Numbered from the stretch's first letter, positions 16,174 through 26,433 are shown. The stretch is DNA of 64,000 nucleotides from Jutongia huaianensis (GCF_014384985.1 NZ_JACRSX010000006.1:1-64000); one strand, 5' to 3'. Translations and numbers: made by a program. Notes: generated from the letters alone by a model not told the origin.

Positions 16174-18921
16174 TTACAAGCTGTCAGCGGGATTCCCGCT
16201 ATCGTCCCCGTTGTCATTTTCGGCCTGTGGTGTCATAAATTTCCGGATGATTTCCACGATACCATCCTCATCATTGGATGACGTAACATAGTCCGCTGCC
16301 TCCTTGACTTCTTTCTGGGCATTTCCCATTGCAACGCCTTTCCCCGCATACCGCAGCATTGGCAGATCATTGAAGCTGTCACCAACACAGATGACCTTTT
16401 CCCTGTTGATCTCCAGGAATTTCATTAATTTGTCCACCGCTACTGATTTATCTACAAACTTCGGCAGGATCTCTACATAATAAGGATCGGAACGGAACAC
16501 ATTGAGTTTGTCTCCGAAGCGTTCCTTCAATGTCTTTTCCACTTCCTTCATCTTGTCCGGTGCTCCGGAAAGAAGAAGCTTGTTTACCGGGAAGTCGATC
16601 GCACGAACCAGATCATTGACCTGACGGATCGTGATATCACATGCCTTGGCATCTGCTTCAATATAAGAATCTATGCCATTCCCCGCCAAAAGCTCTTTTG
16701 CTTCGTCATGATAAACGGTAATGCCAAGCTGTAACTCCTTAGCTGCCTCATAGACCGGCTTGATCATATCCCGATCCAGTGTCTGATTGTAAATGCACTC
16801 TCCTGTCTTGCAGTTGACTACCGTGGTGCCGTTATACGCAATCACATAACCGCCAAACTGCTCCAGCTCAATGGCCGCTGCCGTACGCCGGATGCCGGAA
16901 ATAGACCGGCCGGAAGCGATCGCCACGGTCTTTCCCCTCTGCTGCAGCTCGATCAATGCCTGACGTGTATTTTCCGATACCTTTTTGTCTGAGCCGACCA
17001 GCGTACCATCCACATCAAGAACGAGCGCATTATATAAGTCTCCCTCCGGATCCTTAATGCCTTTCACCTGTCGGAAGATCTTCATAAACTCCTTGCCGGT
17101 AATGGTCTCGTGAGCGATCAGAAACTCTGCCAGCTTATCCAATGCTTCTCTGTCACCCTGTAAAAGCTCCTCTGCCTTGGCGTAACATTCCTTCAGGATA
17201 CGCATAACCTCCTGATCGATCTCCGCCTCTGTGGCATCACCGCAGTTTAACACGGCACGTCCATCAAGATAACGGTTCTGGATCGACTCCAGACCGATCA
17301 GTCCGAACTTTTCTGACATACCATACTGTGTCACCATGGCTCTTGCAAGCTTAGTTGCCTGCTCTATATCATTGGAGGCACCTGTGGTAACAGAATCAAA
17401 TACGATCTGCTCTGCTGCGCGGCCGCCAAACAATGTGGTGATCCGGGTCAGTATCTCATCCTTGCTCATCAGATACTTTTCCTCCTCCGGCACCTGCATT
17501 ACATATCCCAGAGATCCCATGGTTCTCGGTACGATCGTAATCTTCTGAACCGGTTCCGAATGCTTCATCAGAGCCGTTACCAGAGCATGACCCGTCTCAT
17601 GGTAAGCAACGATCTTTTTCTCCTCCTTGCCCAGAATACGATCCTTCTTTTCCTTGCCGGCGATCACAACCTCAACCGCCTCAAACAGGTCTGCCTGGCA
17701 AACCGCCTTTCTGCCTGCCTTTACCGCCATAATGGCCGCTTCATTGATCATATTGGCCAGGTCGGAACCTACAGCACCACTGGTCGCAAGGGCAATCTCA
17801 TCAAAATCTACCGTTTCATCCATCAGAACGTCCTTGGCATGTACCTTAAGAATATCCACACGTCCTTTCAGATCCGGCTTCTCCACGATCACGCGACGGT
17901 CGAAACGTCCCGGACGAAGAAGTGCCTTGTCCAGCACCTCCGGACGGTTTGTCGCACCCAGGATCACAAGACCCTTGGAGCTGTCAAAGCCATCCATCTC
18001 CGAGAGGAGCTGATTTAATGTCTGTTCTCTCTCGTCATTGCCGCCACCATACTGGCTGTCACGGCTCTTACCGATGGCATCAATCTCATCAATAAAAATA
18101 ATACAAGGCGCCATTGCCTGTGCCTGCTTAAAAAGATCTCTTACACGGGAAGCTCCCACACCCACAAACATCTCCACAAAATCAGAACCGGACAGAGAGA
18201 AAAACGGTACTCCGGCCTCCCCCGCCACTGCCTTTGCCAGAAGTGTTTTACCGGTACCCGGAGGTCCTACAAGAAGTGCTCCTTTGGGCAGTCTTGCACC
18301 AATCTCTGTATACTTGCCCGGATTATTCAGGAAGTCTACCATCTCTGTCAGGGAATCCATAGCCTCCTCCTGACCTGCTACATCCTTAAAGGTCACACCT
18401 GTTTCCTTCTGCACATACATTTTGGCGGTACTCTTGCCAATGCCCATCATGCCGCCGGAATTGCGCGACATCAGACGGAAGATCAGAAAAAGTCCTCCCC
18501 ACAGCAAAAGTACCGGAAGCAGATAGGACATCAACATATAAATCATACTGGAACTGTTGTCCGTCAGATCCTTTTTAAACTCAACTCCTGCTTTATTTAA
18601 ACGCTCTACCAGACTATAATCCATAGAAATGATCCCTGTATAATAGGTAATCTGATATACGCTGTCTCCACTGCTCTGAGGAATAATCTTTAACCGGTCT
18701 GCTGTCAGCGTGACGGATTTCACCTGTCCATCATCCAGCATCCGGATAAATTTATCATAAGTAATCTCCCGGTTGGTCATCTGCTGTACCTGGTGATTCA
18801 TCATGGAAAATACCAGAAATACACCGACAGCCACCAAAAGGCAGATGATGATCCCTCTGCGGTTCTGTTTTTTCTGACGGTCGTCATCGCCGCCATTCTG
18901 TCTGTTTGTATTATTGTCCAA
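16174..18921 (-). CDS. ftsH: FtsH zinc metalloprotease fused to a Cof-type HAD hydrolase
   Basis: The 915-residue product starts with full FtsH: one membrane helix near 22-40, an extracytoplasmic domain, a second helix near 130-150, Walker A GPPGTGKT (near 219), [11 protein letters not shown], the SRH region, and HETGH (near 443). FtsH degrades unassembled or short-lived membrane and regulatory proteins. Where FtsH normally ends ([18 protein letters not shown]) the frame continues into a complete HAD-IIB/Cof phosphatase (about 630-900) with DVDGTL, ASGRS, a C2 cap and [10 protein letters not shown]. No stop, frameshift or internal ribosome binding site separates them. The TTG at 18921 is chosen because GAGGAGG precedes it; the ATG at 18999 coincides with the predicted transcription start and has no ribosome binding site. 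Confidence 0.9.
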   Translation of the reverse strand: MDNNTNRQNGGDDDRQKKQNRRGIIICLLVAVGVFLVFSMMNHQVQQMTNREITYDKFIRMLDDGQVKSVTLTADRLKIIPQSSGDSVYQITYYTGIISMDYSLVERLNKAGVEFKKDLTDNSSSMIYMLMSYLLPVLLLWGGLFLIFRLMSRNSGGMMGIGKSTAKMYVQKETGVTFKDVAGQEEAMDSLTEMVDFLNNPGKYTEIGARLPKGALLVGPPGTGKTLLAKAVAGEAGVPFFSLSGSDFVEMFVGVGASRVRDLFKQAQAMAPCIIFIDEIDAIGKSRDSQYGGGNDEREQTLNQLLSEMDGFDSSKGLVILGATNRPEVLDKALLRPGRFDRRVIVEKPDLKGRVDILKVHAKDVLMDETVDFDEIALATSGAVGSDLANMINEAAIMAVKAGRKAVCQADLFEAVEVVIAGKEKKDRILGKEEKKIVAYHETGHALVTALMKHSEPVQKITIVPRTMGSLGYVMQVPEEEKYLMSKDEILTRITTLFGGRAAEQIVFDSVTTGASNDIEQATKLARAMVTQYGMSEKFGLIGLESIQNRYLDGRAVLNCGDATEAEIDQEVMRILKECYAKAEELLQGDREALDKLAEFLIAHETITGKEFMKIFRQVKGIKDPEGDLYNALVLDVDGTLVGSDKKVSENTRQALIELQQRGKTVAIASGRSISGIRRTAAAIELEQFGGYVIAYNGTTVVNCKTGECIYNQTLDRDMIKPVYEAAKELQLGITVYHDEAKELLAGNGIDSYIEADAKACDITIRQVNDLVRAIDFPVNKLLLSGAPDKMKEVEKTLKERFGDKLNVFRSDPYYVEILPKFVDKSVAVDKLMKFLEINREKVICVGDSFNDLPMLRYAGKGVAMGNAQKEVKEAADYVTSSNDEDGIVEIIRKFMTPQAENDNGDDSGNPADSL

Positions 18922-19005
18922 TGCTATATCCTCCTCAATAGCCAGTTCTGTATCAATATTGCCACAAACCGTCCTGGAACGATCCTGCAAATATATCATA
19001 GCTTT

Positions 19006-19034
19006 ATTATAATGATAGTGTTCCCATAAATCAA
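19006..19034 (-). promoter_or_regulatory. ftsH-HAD promoter
   Basis: On the minus strand TTGATT (19029-19034) is followed after 17 bp by a perfect TATAAT (19006-19011). Transcription would begin near 18999, about 78 nt upstream of the preferred TTG start. Confidence 0.75.
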
Positions 19035-19079
19035 TATATCAACCTGTGAAGAAAATCTGAAAATTCTGTAAAAAAAGAA

Positions 19080-19109
19080 TTGAAACATTTCCTAGTTTGG
19101 GAGTATACT
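19080..19109 (+). promoter_or_regulatory. pyrG promoter
   Basis: TTGAAA (19080-19085) is 18 bp from TATACT (19104-19109). No leader terminator is seen before the start codon, so classical pyrimidine attenuation is not evident. Confidence 0.6.
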
Positions 19110-19168
19110 GATAGATAGTTTTTTTATTGACATCAATCATTGCACATTACAAAATGGAGGAAAAAAAC

Positions 19169-20776
19169 ATGGCAGTCAAATATGTCTTTGTTACAGGTGG
19201 CGTTGTATCCGGTCTTGGAAAGGGTATTACCGCAGCTTCGCTGGGACGTCTTCTGAAAATGCGCGGATACAGCGTGACAATGCAGAAGTTTGATCCCTAC
19301 ATCAATATTGATCCGGGTACCATGAATCCGGTACAGCACGGAGAGGTTTTCGTTACTGACGACGGTGCGGAGACAGATCTTGATCTGGGTCACTATGAGC
19401 GTTTCATCGATGAAAGTCTTACAAAACAGTCCAATGTTACAACCGGTAAGGTATACTGGTCTGTATTAAATAAGGAACGCCGGGGCGATTATGGCGGAGG
19501 TACCGTACAGGTTATCCCTCATATTACCAACGAGATCAAAAGCCGTTTCTACCGGAACGATGGCTGCAAGGATACACAGATTGCCATTATCGAAGTGGGT
19601 GGTACCGCAGGCGACATCGAGAGCCAGCCGTTTCTAGAGTCTATCCGTCAGTTCCAGCATGATATGGGACACGATAACGTTGCTTTGATCCACGTTACAT
19701 TGATCCCTTATCTTCACGCTTCCGGCGAGATGAAGACAAAACCAACCCAGGCCAGTGTTAAAGAGCTGCAGGGAATGGGTATTCAGCCGGATGTGATCGT
19801 CTGTCGTACAGAGTATCCGTTAGAGCCGGGACTCAAGGACAAGATTGCACTTTTCTGTAATGTACCGGCATCCCACGTTCTTCAGAATCTGGATGTGGAA
19901 ACCCTTTACGAAGCACCTCTGGCTATGGAAAAGGAGCATCTTGCCGACGTAATCTGCGAATGCTTGAAGTTAGATTGCCCGGAACCGGATATTACCGAGT
20001 GGGAAAATATGGTAAATACCATTAAGAATCTGGAAAAAGACGTCACGGTCGCACTGGTTGGTAAATATACCTCTCTCCACGACGCATATATCAGTGTCGT
20101 CGAGTCTTTAAAGCACGGCGGTCTTGCCCACAAGAGCAATGTCAACATTAAATGGATTCCTTCCGAGGATGTCAATGAAGAGAATGTAGATGAGCTTCTG
20201 GAAGACGTCAGCGGTATTCTCGTACCAGGTGGTTTCGGTGACCGTGGTATTGACGGTAAGATCCTTGCGATCAAATATGCCCGCGAGCACAAGATTCCAT
20301 TCCTCGGTCTCTGTCTCGGTATGCAGCTTGCGATCGTGGAATTTGCAAGAAATGTAGTAGGATTCAACGATGCGCACAGTATCGAACTCGACCCTCAGAC
20401 AACACATCCTGTTATCCATCTGATGCCGGAACAGGATGGCATTGAAGATATCGGCGGCACCCTTCGTCTTGGCTCCTATCCTTGTGTGCTGGACAAGTCC
20501 ACAAAGGCATACGAACTTTATGGCGAAGAGACGATCCATGAGAGACACAGACACCGCTACGAGGTCAATAACTATTACCGCGAGGATCTCCTCAAGGCAG
20601 GCATGACCTTCTCCGGTCTTTCTCCTGACGGTCGTATCGTAGAAATGTTAGAGCTTCCGGATCATCCTTGGTTTATCGCTACACAGGCACATCCGGAGTT
20701 TAAATCAAGACCAAACAGACCACATCCGTTATTTAAGGGATTTGTCGGTGCTGCATTAGAGTATCAGGATAAATAA
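19169..20776 (+). CDS. pyrG: CTP synthase
   Basis: The 535-residue protein has the synthase domain beginning [16 protein letters not shown] (about 3-18), the [11 protein letters not shown] and [11 protein letters not shown] stretches, and a C-terminal class I glutamine amidotransferase domain with PGGFGDRG (near 350), the nucleophile Cys in GLCLGMQLA (near 380) and HPEFKSRP (near 511). It converts UTP to CTP using glutamine. An upstream ATG at 19127 has no ribosome binding site, whereas GGAGG lies 8 nt before the ATG at 19169. CTP from this enzyme would feed the CDP-sugar pathway encoded at 34465-40630, although the genes are not linked. Confidence 0.97.
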   Translation: MAVKYVFVTGGVVSGLGKGITAASLGRLLKMRGYSVTMQKFDPYINIDPGTMNPVQHGEVFVTDDGAETDLDLGHYERFIDESLTKQSNVTTGKVYWSVLNKERRGDYGGGTVQVIPHITNEIKSRFYRNDGCKDTQIAIIEVGGTAGDIESQPFLESIRQFQHDMGHDNVALIHVTLIPYLHASGEMKTKPTQASVKELQGMGIQPDVIVCRTEYPLEPGLKDKIALFCNVPASHVLQNLDVETLYEAPLAMEKEHLADVICECLKLDCPEPDITEWENMVNTIKNLEKDVTVALVGKYTSLHDAYISVVESLKHGGLAHKSNVNIKWIPSEDVNEENVDELLEDVSGILVPGGFGDRGIDGKILAIKYAREHKIPFLGLCLGMQLAIVEFARNVVGFNDAHSIELDPQTTHPVIHLMPEQDGIEDIGGTLRLGSYPCVLDKSTKAYELYGEETIHERHRHRYEVNNYYREDLLKAGMTFSGLSPDGRIVEMLELPDHPWFIATQAHPEFKSRPNRPHPLFKGFVGAALEYQDK

Positions 20777-20799
20777 TACAGACATAAATTATATTAAAA

Positions 20800-20848
20800 A
20801 CCGTATGTATGGCAGATATCAGATCCGCCGCACATACGGTTTTATTTT
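20800..20848 (+). terminator. pyrG terminator
   Basis: A stem with arms ACCGTATGT (20800-20808) and ACATACGGT (20832-20840) encloses a 23-nt loop and is followed by TTTATTTT. Confidence 0.8.
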
Positions 20849-20878
20849 CTGGCGTGGGTGGGAAGCCCAAGTAACTAA

Positions 20879-22015
20879 TTAGTATTTTCGGTATTCATTG
20901 ATATCACGGGCTAAAATCTTAATCCCGCGGATATAATCATCAAACATTCCCTCCCGGTAGCACTCCATCAGGATCATCCCTACCGGAATACCTACGATCA
21001 ATCCCAGCATCCCTGCCAGACGATAACCAACCAGCATAAATACCAGGGTTTCAAACGGGCTCGTCCCGATGTTGTCACCAATCAGCTTCGGTTCCAGCGC
21101 CTGACGCACGATCAATACCACCACATAGATCACAAACAATATGGCCGCATAAGTATAAGAGCCTGTCACCAGACGGTAAACTGCCCACGGAACCAGAACA
21201 GTCCCGGCTCCAAAGAACGGCAGAAAATCTACAATAGCGATCACTACTGCCAGCAGACCACTATAGCTGATTCCCATAAAAGCAAACGGAATCACTGTGA
21301 TAAAGAAAATCACGATCATAATCTGGAAATGCGCTTTAAAATAACCTCCAATGGCGCGGATAAAGATTTTCTTGATCTTATCCCAGATACGCTGCACTCC
21401 GGCCGGTGTCTTTTCCTGCAGAAGCTTCGTGAAGTGATCCTTCTCCACTGTCATAAAATAGGAAGCCAGAATTGTCAGAATCGCATATACAAGAAAATCC
21501 ATCAGGGAACTCGCCAGTGAGCTTACCTTTGACAAAGAACCGGATTTCACCATTTTAAGCAGTCCGTCGATCGCCTTCTGGATATAGCTATCCAGCATGT
21601 TCTCCCGTTGATCAAACGCCAGTTTCACATCTGCCGGAATAATATTGTACTTCTGATGGAGCAACCGGAATAAATGCTGCAGATTCTGTGTGACGGAATC
21701 ATACACCTCCGGAAGCTCTGTCACCCAGGAACTAAACTGCGATGCCACCAGCACCGCGAGTCCATAAAATGCCGCGATCAATGCCGCCAGCACCAGGATG
21801 ATCACAAGTGCTGAGCCATGCTTTCGCATGATCTTGATCCGTTTCTCCAGAAAGCGGATGATCGGATTGGCGATCATCGCAACGATCCATGCCACGATCA
21901 ACGGCATCAGAAAACGCACAAGCTGCGGCACCACAAAGATCAAAAACAGAACACCTGCCAGTGCAACACCAAGATTAACAAGGATCCGTCGATGCAAATC
22001 CTTCCGGTCCTCCAT
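20879..22015 (-). CDS. AI-2E family transporter
   Basis: The 378-residue membrane protein has about eight hydrophobic segments in the AI-2E/UPF0118 pattern: two N-terminal helices, a soluble segment (QNLQHLFRLLHQKYNIIPADV), then clustered helices with DFLPFFGAGTVLVPWAVY near 260-280 and the C-terminal EPKLIGDNIGTSPFETLVFMLVGY, a family hallmark, split around residue 310. Members export small solutes or sodium in exchange for protons, and the name comes from E. coli TqsA. The ATG at 22015 is preferred over an upstream in-frame TTG because AGAGGAGG lies 9 nt before it. It follows the DUF368 gene by 18 bp and is probably co-transcribed. Confidence 0.85.
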   Translation of the reverse strand: MEDRKDLHRRILVNLGVALAGVLFLIFVVPQLVRFLMPLIVAWIVAMIANPIIRFLEKRIKIMRKHGSALVIILVLAALIAAFYGLAVLVASQFSSWVTELPEVYDSVTQNLQHLFRLLHQKYNIIPADVKLAFDQRENMLDSYIQKAIDGLLKMVKSGSLSKVSSLASSLMDFLVYAILTILASYFMTVEKDHFTKLLQEKTPAGVQRIWDKIKKIFIRAIGGYFKAHFQIMIVIFFITVIPFAFMGISYSGLLAVVIAIVDFLPFFGAGTVLVPWAVYRLVTGSYTYAAILFVIYVVVLIVRQALEPKLIGDNIGTSPFETLVFMLVGYRLAGMLGLIVGIPVGMILMECYREGMFDDYIRGIKILARDINEYRKY

Positions 22016-22033
22016 ACAGATCAACCTCCTCTT

Positions 22034-22885
22034 TTACTCTTTTCCAAGGCAAAGTGCGATCACAATGCCAATGATAAACGTGATCACTCCGGTCACTCCA
22101 TCGAGCACTGTCATACCTGCCAGAGATACACTCATAAGAATGACAACCGGCGAAGCCACCACAAGCCCCATAATACCGCTGTATGTCAATGCTTCATACT
22201 TCTCCATCAGCATTTCGATCAGCTTTGCCACCGCAAAGATACCAACAATCACCCCGATACCAAACGGAATCAGCACAAGACAAATGTGAATCACCTGTGG
22301 AATATCAAATGCCACCAGTGCTGTGATCAGATTTTTGACACTACCGATCACCGGATAATAGTATCCCATCGTCATCAGCATCATAGACCCGCTGACACCC
22401 GGAATGACCATTGTTGCTGCTGCGATCACTCCGACAACCACAAGCTTAATCAAAGACACCGGCGTCAGTGTCAGAGCTACGTCTGCCCCATGACCGCCGA
22501 AGATCTGCAATAAAATAATAGAACCGAAAAGGACAAGAAATACCAGTCCATGAGACACTCCAAGCTTCGTTCCCTTTAAATGTCCTGTCAGTATCGGCAC
22601 TCCTCCCAGGATCAGACCAATAAATAACATACAGGTCTGAAACGGAATATGCTCAAACATCGCTACAATCGCAAACGCCAGACCAACAATACCAATTGCC
22701 ATCCCCACAAAATACGGAAGCAGTGTCTTAATGCTTTTGACCGGCTGTTGGAACAGATGTGTCACACTGTAGATCAGCTTATCATAGATTCCCATAGACA
22801 CCATCATTGTGCCACCGCTGACGCCCGGTATCGCATTGGCAATGCCGATTACAACACCTCGCAGTATATCCTTAAACAAATTCAT
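22034..22885 (-). CDS. DUF368 membrane protein, PopT-like polyprenyl-phosphate translocase
   Basis: The 283-residue protein begins NLFKDILRGVVIGIANAIPGVSGGTMM, the DUF368 signature, and repeats a related GVSGS motif in the second half (VIPGVSGSMMLMTMGYYYPVIG near 150), as expected for an inverted-repeat transporter. It has about eight membrane helices. DUF368 proteins (PopT) have been shown to return undecaprenyl phosphate across the membrane for cell-wall and surface-glycan synthesis. That role would serve the polysaccharide cluster in this window. The start at 22885 has CAGGAGG 9 nt upstream. A longer frame to 22927 lacks a ribosome binding site. Confidence 0.9.
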   Translation of the reverse strand: MNLFKDILRGVVIGIANAIPGVSGGTMMVSMGIYDKLIYSVTHLFQQPVKSIKTLLPYFVGMAIGIVGLAFAIVAMFEHIPFQTCMLFIGLILGGVPILTGHLKGTKLGVSHGLVFLVLFGSIILLQIFGGHGADVALTLTPVSLIKLVVVGVIAAATMVIPGVSGSMMLMTMGYYYPVIGSVKNLITALVAFDIPQVIHICLVLIPFGIGVIVGIFAVAKLIEMLMEKYEALTYSGIMGLVVASPVVILMSVSLAGMTVLDGVTGVITFIIGIVIALCLGKE

Positions 22886-22954
22886 AACCTTTTCCTCCTG
22901 ATCCTTTCTCAATAAACTACATTTCATTCTATGTAGTGTTCGCTAAATAAACAC

Positions 22955-22983
22955 ATCATAGCACATAATTATTTTGGTTACAA
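22955..22983 (-). promoter_or_regulatory. Promoter of the DUF368 and AI-2E genes
   Basis: On the minus strand TTGTAA (22978-22983) is 17 bp from TATGAT (22955-22960), with an extended -10 TGC directly before the hexamer. Confidence 0.65.
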
Positions 22984-23082
22984 TTCTTTCTGCATTCTTC
23001 ACAAAATATTAAGATTTGCTCCTCTATCCAATCGGAACCTTTAATGATAAAATAGGGGTATCATATAAGGAAGGATTTTTCT

Positions 23083-25239
23083 ATGGTTAAAATAAATAAA
23101 ACAATCAAACAAAAAACACGCATAATATCCTGTATTCTGGGGCTTTCCCTCTGTGTCACACTCTGCCCTCCGGCAGCGGTGATGGCCAGTGAGACCTCTA
23201 CTGATGGACTTGACCGGATCATCACCCGGACGGATCGCTCCGATGACCACAATATGATCCATTCTTCAATGGAGGATGCTTCCGGACAGACTTATACAGA
23301 TTCCGGTGCAGATGACACAGGGCGCAGTCTCAAAAAAGCTGCCGATCTGCCCGCCCGTTATGATCTGCGTGACTATAATCTGACCACCTCCATAAAGGAT
23401 CAGGGGGTGACCAATATCTGCTGGGCATTCTCTGTGATCAAAACGATTGAATCCAACTGCATCAAGAATGGACTCTTTTCGCCTGAGACAGCTGACTTTT
23501 CCGAAAACCACCTGGCATGGTTTTCTTATCATCCTTCCACCGACATCTCTGACCCCACCTGCCGGGACGGGATTTCCTCCGCAGCAAATACTTCGGATGC
23601 TTCCTTCCTTCCTAACCCATTTGCCTACGGAAGTGTCTCCGGTACGATTCCTTATGACAATGGTGGCTCTGCTCTTCTGGCCAATTTTACTCTGGCAAAA
23701 TGGTCCGGCGCAGAGCTGGAAAGTGCAGCTCCGTTTACCGGCGATACCATCGAGAACGAAACAGCCATGGCTTACAATATGGTACAGAACGGAAAACTGC
23801 GGTATGACTCCTACGCTCATCTGCAAAACGTTTACAATTTTGACGAGTACCTGATCGGCCGAAATTACTATTACGACAATCCTTCCATGATCCCTGAGAT
23901 GAAGCAGGCGATCCTGGATTACGGTGCTATGTCCGTTTCCTTATTTTATGACCGTTCCTTCCTTCACCAGTCTGCAAACGGCTATGCCTATTACCAGAAT
24001 TATTATACCGGTTCGAAAGCAGTCAAAAATGCAAATCATAGTGTTACGATCATAGGATGGGATGACAATTTCTCCGCATCGAATTTTTCCCGGACGCCAT
24101 CCGGAAACGGTGCCTGGCTCATTGCCAACAGCTACGGTACTTCCAGTGGAGACAACGGCTATTTCTGGCTCTCCTACTATGACCCGTCCATCTGTGACTG
24201 TTCCAGTTTCCTGATGGAATCTCCGGCCAATTATAACAATATTTACCAGTACGACGGCTTTGGCTGGGGAACTGTCACATACTCCGACGACGCCAGTCTC
24301 AAGGTCGCCAATGTATTTCAGGCGAATGCAGATTCCAACCAGAAGCTGCGTGCCGTTTCTTTTTATACAATGACTAACGATCAGTCATACCGCATCCAGG
24401 TGTACCGCGGCGTAAAGTCGGGACCTACAGATGGGGTACTGATCGACGCATGTACCACAACCGGAACCGCCACCCGGAACGGATACCATACGGTTTCTCT
24501 GGCAGCTCCTGTCAATCTGGAGGCCGGCGAACAGTTTTCTGTCGTTGTGACTTATATCCAGGACGGTTCCGATACTGTTTATGCCCCCATGGAGGGCAAG
24601 GACACTACAGATTCTTCGTTAAATATTTCATATAGCTCTGAGACCGGACAAAGCTATATATATACCAAGAAAAAAACGACCGCAGCCAACAGTACCATCC
24701 ACTGGATGGACACCTCCGCACTGGGCTATAATAACGTCTGCGTCAAGGCTTTTGCAGACAATACCACAGAGACAGCCGATGCTCTCCCTTCCGTCAAAAA
24801 AACCATTACTCTGGGAAAGGGCGAAACCTACCGTCTGCCGGATCATTATACCGGCTATACCAGCAACGACCCTGCGCTTGCATCTGTCAGCGGCACCGGC
24901 AAGGTTTCTGCACTGAAACGCGGAAAAACATCCATCCTTGTGTCCGACGAAATGGAAACCGTTTTATATCGTTTCAATATCAAAAAAGCACCGTCCAAGG
25001 TAAAATTTAAGCCTTCCACAAAGAAAAAGACCATAAAAAAAGGAAAGCATTTTACCTTAAAGGTAAAGCTTTCCTCCGGTTCTGCCAGCCATAAGCTTAG
25101 ATTTCATTCTTCCCATCCGGGAGTTGCAAAGGTTTCCCTGACCGGCAAAGTTACAGCACGCCGCCGCGGAAGTTCCACGATCAGTGTAAAAACTTATAAC
25201 GGACATAAAGCAAAATTGAAATTAACTGTTGTGAAATAA
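23083..25239 (+). CDS. Secreted papain-like (C1) cysteine protease with Ig-like C-terminus
   Basis: The 718-residue protein has a signal peptide (about 1-38, cleavage near VMA-SE) and then a C1A protease domain starting at LPARYDLRDYN (about 87). The catalytic set is readable: Q107 and C113 in KDQGVTNICWAFS, H319 in NHSVTIIGWDD and N349 in WLIANSYG. Residues about 400-560 form the lectin-like beta domain often attached to clostridial C1 proteases. The end (about 575-718) holds two Ig-like (BIG2-type) segments with KKTITLGKGETYRL and KKKTIKKGKHFTLKVKL. It is probably an extracellular or surface protease. Its stop lies 10 bp from the convergent exonuclease gene with no terminator between. Confidence 0.9.
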   Translation: MVKINKTIKQKTRIISCILGLSLCVTLCPPAAVMASETSTDGLDRIITRTDRSDDHNMIHSSMEDASGQTYTDSGADDTGRSLKKAADLPARYDLRDYNLTTSIKDQGVTNICWAFSVIKTIESNCIKNGLFSPETADFSENHLAWFSYHPSTDISDPTCRDGISSAANTSDASFLPNPFAYGSVSGTIPYDNGGSALLANFTLAKWSGAELESAAPFTGDTIENETAMAYNMVQNGKLRYDSYAHLQNVYNFDEYLIGRNYYYDNPSMIPEMKQAILDYGAMSVSLFYDRSFLHQSANGYAYYQNYYTGSKAVKNANHSVTIIGWDDNFSASNFSRTPSGNGAWLIANSYGTSSGDNGYFWLSYYDPSICDCSSFLMESPANYNNIYQYDGFGWGTVTYSDDASLKVANVFQANADSNQKLRAVSFYTMTNDQSYRIQVYRGVKSGPTDGVLIDACTTTGTATRNGYHTVSLAAPVNLEAGEQFSVVVTYIQDGSDTVYAPMEGKDTTDSSLNISYSSETGQSYIYTKKKTTAANSTIHWMDTSALGYNNVCVKAFADNTTETADALPSVKKTITLGKGETYRLPDHYTGYTSNDPALASVSGTGKVSALKRGKTSILVSDEMETVLYRFNIKKAPSKVKFKPSTKKKTIKKGKHFTLKVKLSSGSASHKLRFHSSHPGVAKVSLTGKVTARRRGSSTISVKTYNGHKAKLKLTVVK

Positions 25240-25249
25240 ACATTTGCCA

Positions 25250-25942
25250 TCACTTGGCCGGTTCTTTCCCATCCTTGTCTTTATCTGCCACATCCATAAA
25301 TGCGGCAAAAAAGTCAGGACACATATCCATCAGCGTCTGCTCCTGCCGCTCCTGGCTGACCAGATCTAACACCGGCTTCATAACCGTCCGGAAACGCTCC
25401 GGATCCTTGGATAATCTCAGGATCTCTGCTGTATTAACCGCATCCGCCAAAGCTGTATGCTGTGCCCCCTGAAACTCGTAGTCTGCGGCAGACACCGCAT
25501 AGGACAGCTTGATCCTGTGATGAAGTCCCAGCAGGCGGCGAAACTCCTCCTGAAAGTCCGTCCAATGGCTTTCCATCCTCTGTATGATCTCCCCCGGATA
25601 ACTTTTAAACAGGGCTTCATGCTGAAACTGCCGGATATCGGACATACTCCAGGAATAAAACTGCGTCTCCTCCGGACCTATCCACGCCGCAAAATCATCC
25701 ATTGCCTCAAAAAACTCCGGCGCATCCTTTACCTTGTCATCGGTAATTCCTGTCAGATCAATGATCACGGCGTCCATCGGACCAAACTCCGGCTTCACAT
25801 AGCTTTGGTATGTATCCACCACCGCAAAGCTGTCATCCATCCGAACGGCACCAATCTCGATCAATTCACTGGATAATTTATTCTTTCCACGCCATTGCTT
25901 TTCTATTTTATTCATTTCCAGGTCTATCATAATGTGTTGCAT
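25250..25942 (-). CDS. DEDDh-family 3'-5' exonuclease
   Basis: The 230-residue protein shows the DnaQ-like exonuclease motifs: DLEMN (residues 7-11), LIEIGAVRMDD, a middle Asp in WSMSDIRQF (near 108), and QHTALADAVNTAEIL (near 175-190) with the His and last Asp of the DEDDh type. The spacing and YSWSMSD sequence resemble KapD/ERI-like exonucleases rather than the polymerase III epsilon subunit. The natural substrate, RNA or DNA, cannot be told. The ribosome binding site GGGAG lies 7 nt before ATG. Confidence 0.85.
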   Translation of the reverse strand: MQHIMIDLEMNKIEKQWRGKNKLSSELIEIGAVRMDDSFAVVDTYQSYVKPEFGPMDAVIIDLTGITDDKVKDAPEFFEAMDDFAAWIGPEETQFYSWSMSDIRQFQHEALFKSYPGEIIQRMESHWTDFQEEFRRLLGLHHRIKLSYAVSAADYEFQGAQHTALADAVNTAEILRLSKDPERFRTVMKPVLDLVSQERQEQTLMDMCPDFFAAFMDVADKDKDGKEPAK

Positions 25943-26004
25943 TTTATTACTCCCTATATTTTGTTATATTCGACATTTTGTGTATCTACATATAGTGCCT
26001 AATA

Positions 26005-26033
26005 TTGACTTTTTCCCATTTTTATGGTAATAT
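26005..26033 (+). promoter_or_regulatory. veg promoter
   Basis: TTGACT (26005-26010) lies 17 bp from TAATAT (26028-26033), with TGG before the -10 giving an extended element. A long leader of about 75 nt follows. The veg promoter of Bacillus subtilis is likewise very strong. Confidence 0.75.
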
Positions 26034-26116
26034 TTATGTGTAGTGCTAACGATTGTTATCGAATCATCCCCCCTGTTTTTGATTCATGACAATCCCGTAA
26101 TCAAAGGAGGCGAACT

Positions 26117-26356
26117 ATGAGTCAATCCGATATCAATAAGGTGAGACGTTCTGTAGGTATGAACATTGGCAGTAAAGTTAAAATCCGCGCAAACCGCGGC
26201 AGACATAAGATTGACATCACCGAAGGAACCATCAGCAAAACGTATCCAAGTATCTTTCTGGTAGAGATTGTGAATGATCTGGATGCAACAACCCAGACAG
26301 TTTCTTACAGCTACACCGATGTGTTAACAAAAGATGTCCAGATGCAGTTACTGTAA
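26117..26356 (+). CDS. veg: Veg family protein
   Basis: The 79-residue protein matches Veg: VRRSVGMNIGSKVKIRANRGR followed by EGTISKTYPSIFLVEI and a C-terminal SYSYTDVLTKDVQM, together a small SH3-like beta barrel. In Bacillus subtilis Veg stimulates biofilm genes and is highly expressed. AAAGGAGG lies 8 nt before ATG. It is flanked by its own strong promoter and terminator. Confidence 0.93.
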   Translation: MSQSDINKVRRSVGMNIGSKVKIRANRGRHKIDITEGTISKTYPSIFLVEIVNDLDATTQTVSYSYTDVLTKDVQMQLL

Positions 26357-26366
26357 CTGATAATTC

Positions 26367-26396
26367 AAAAGCCATCCATTCATGGATGGCTTTTTT
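26367..26396. terminator. veg terminator, possibly bidirectional
   Basis: Perfect 13-bp arms (26367-26379 and 26382-26394) carry a T-run on the plus side and a shorter one on the minus side. It can stop veg from the left and the SEC-C gene from the right. Confidence 0.85.
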
Positions 26397-26433
26397 AGTG
26401 CAAAACAAAACACAGCTCAGAAAGTACCGGTTA

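Noticed and set aside
19109..19168. Pyrimidine-responsive attenuator in the pyrG leader
   Set aside because: The leader is short, has no terminator hairpin, and the predicted transcript start is not a G-run as used in Bacillus pyrG control.
26367..26396. Possible riboswitch or regulatory hairpin between veg and the SEC-C gene
   Set aside because: The perfect stem with a T-run between two convergent genes is fully explained as a shared terminator.
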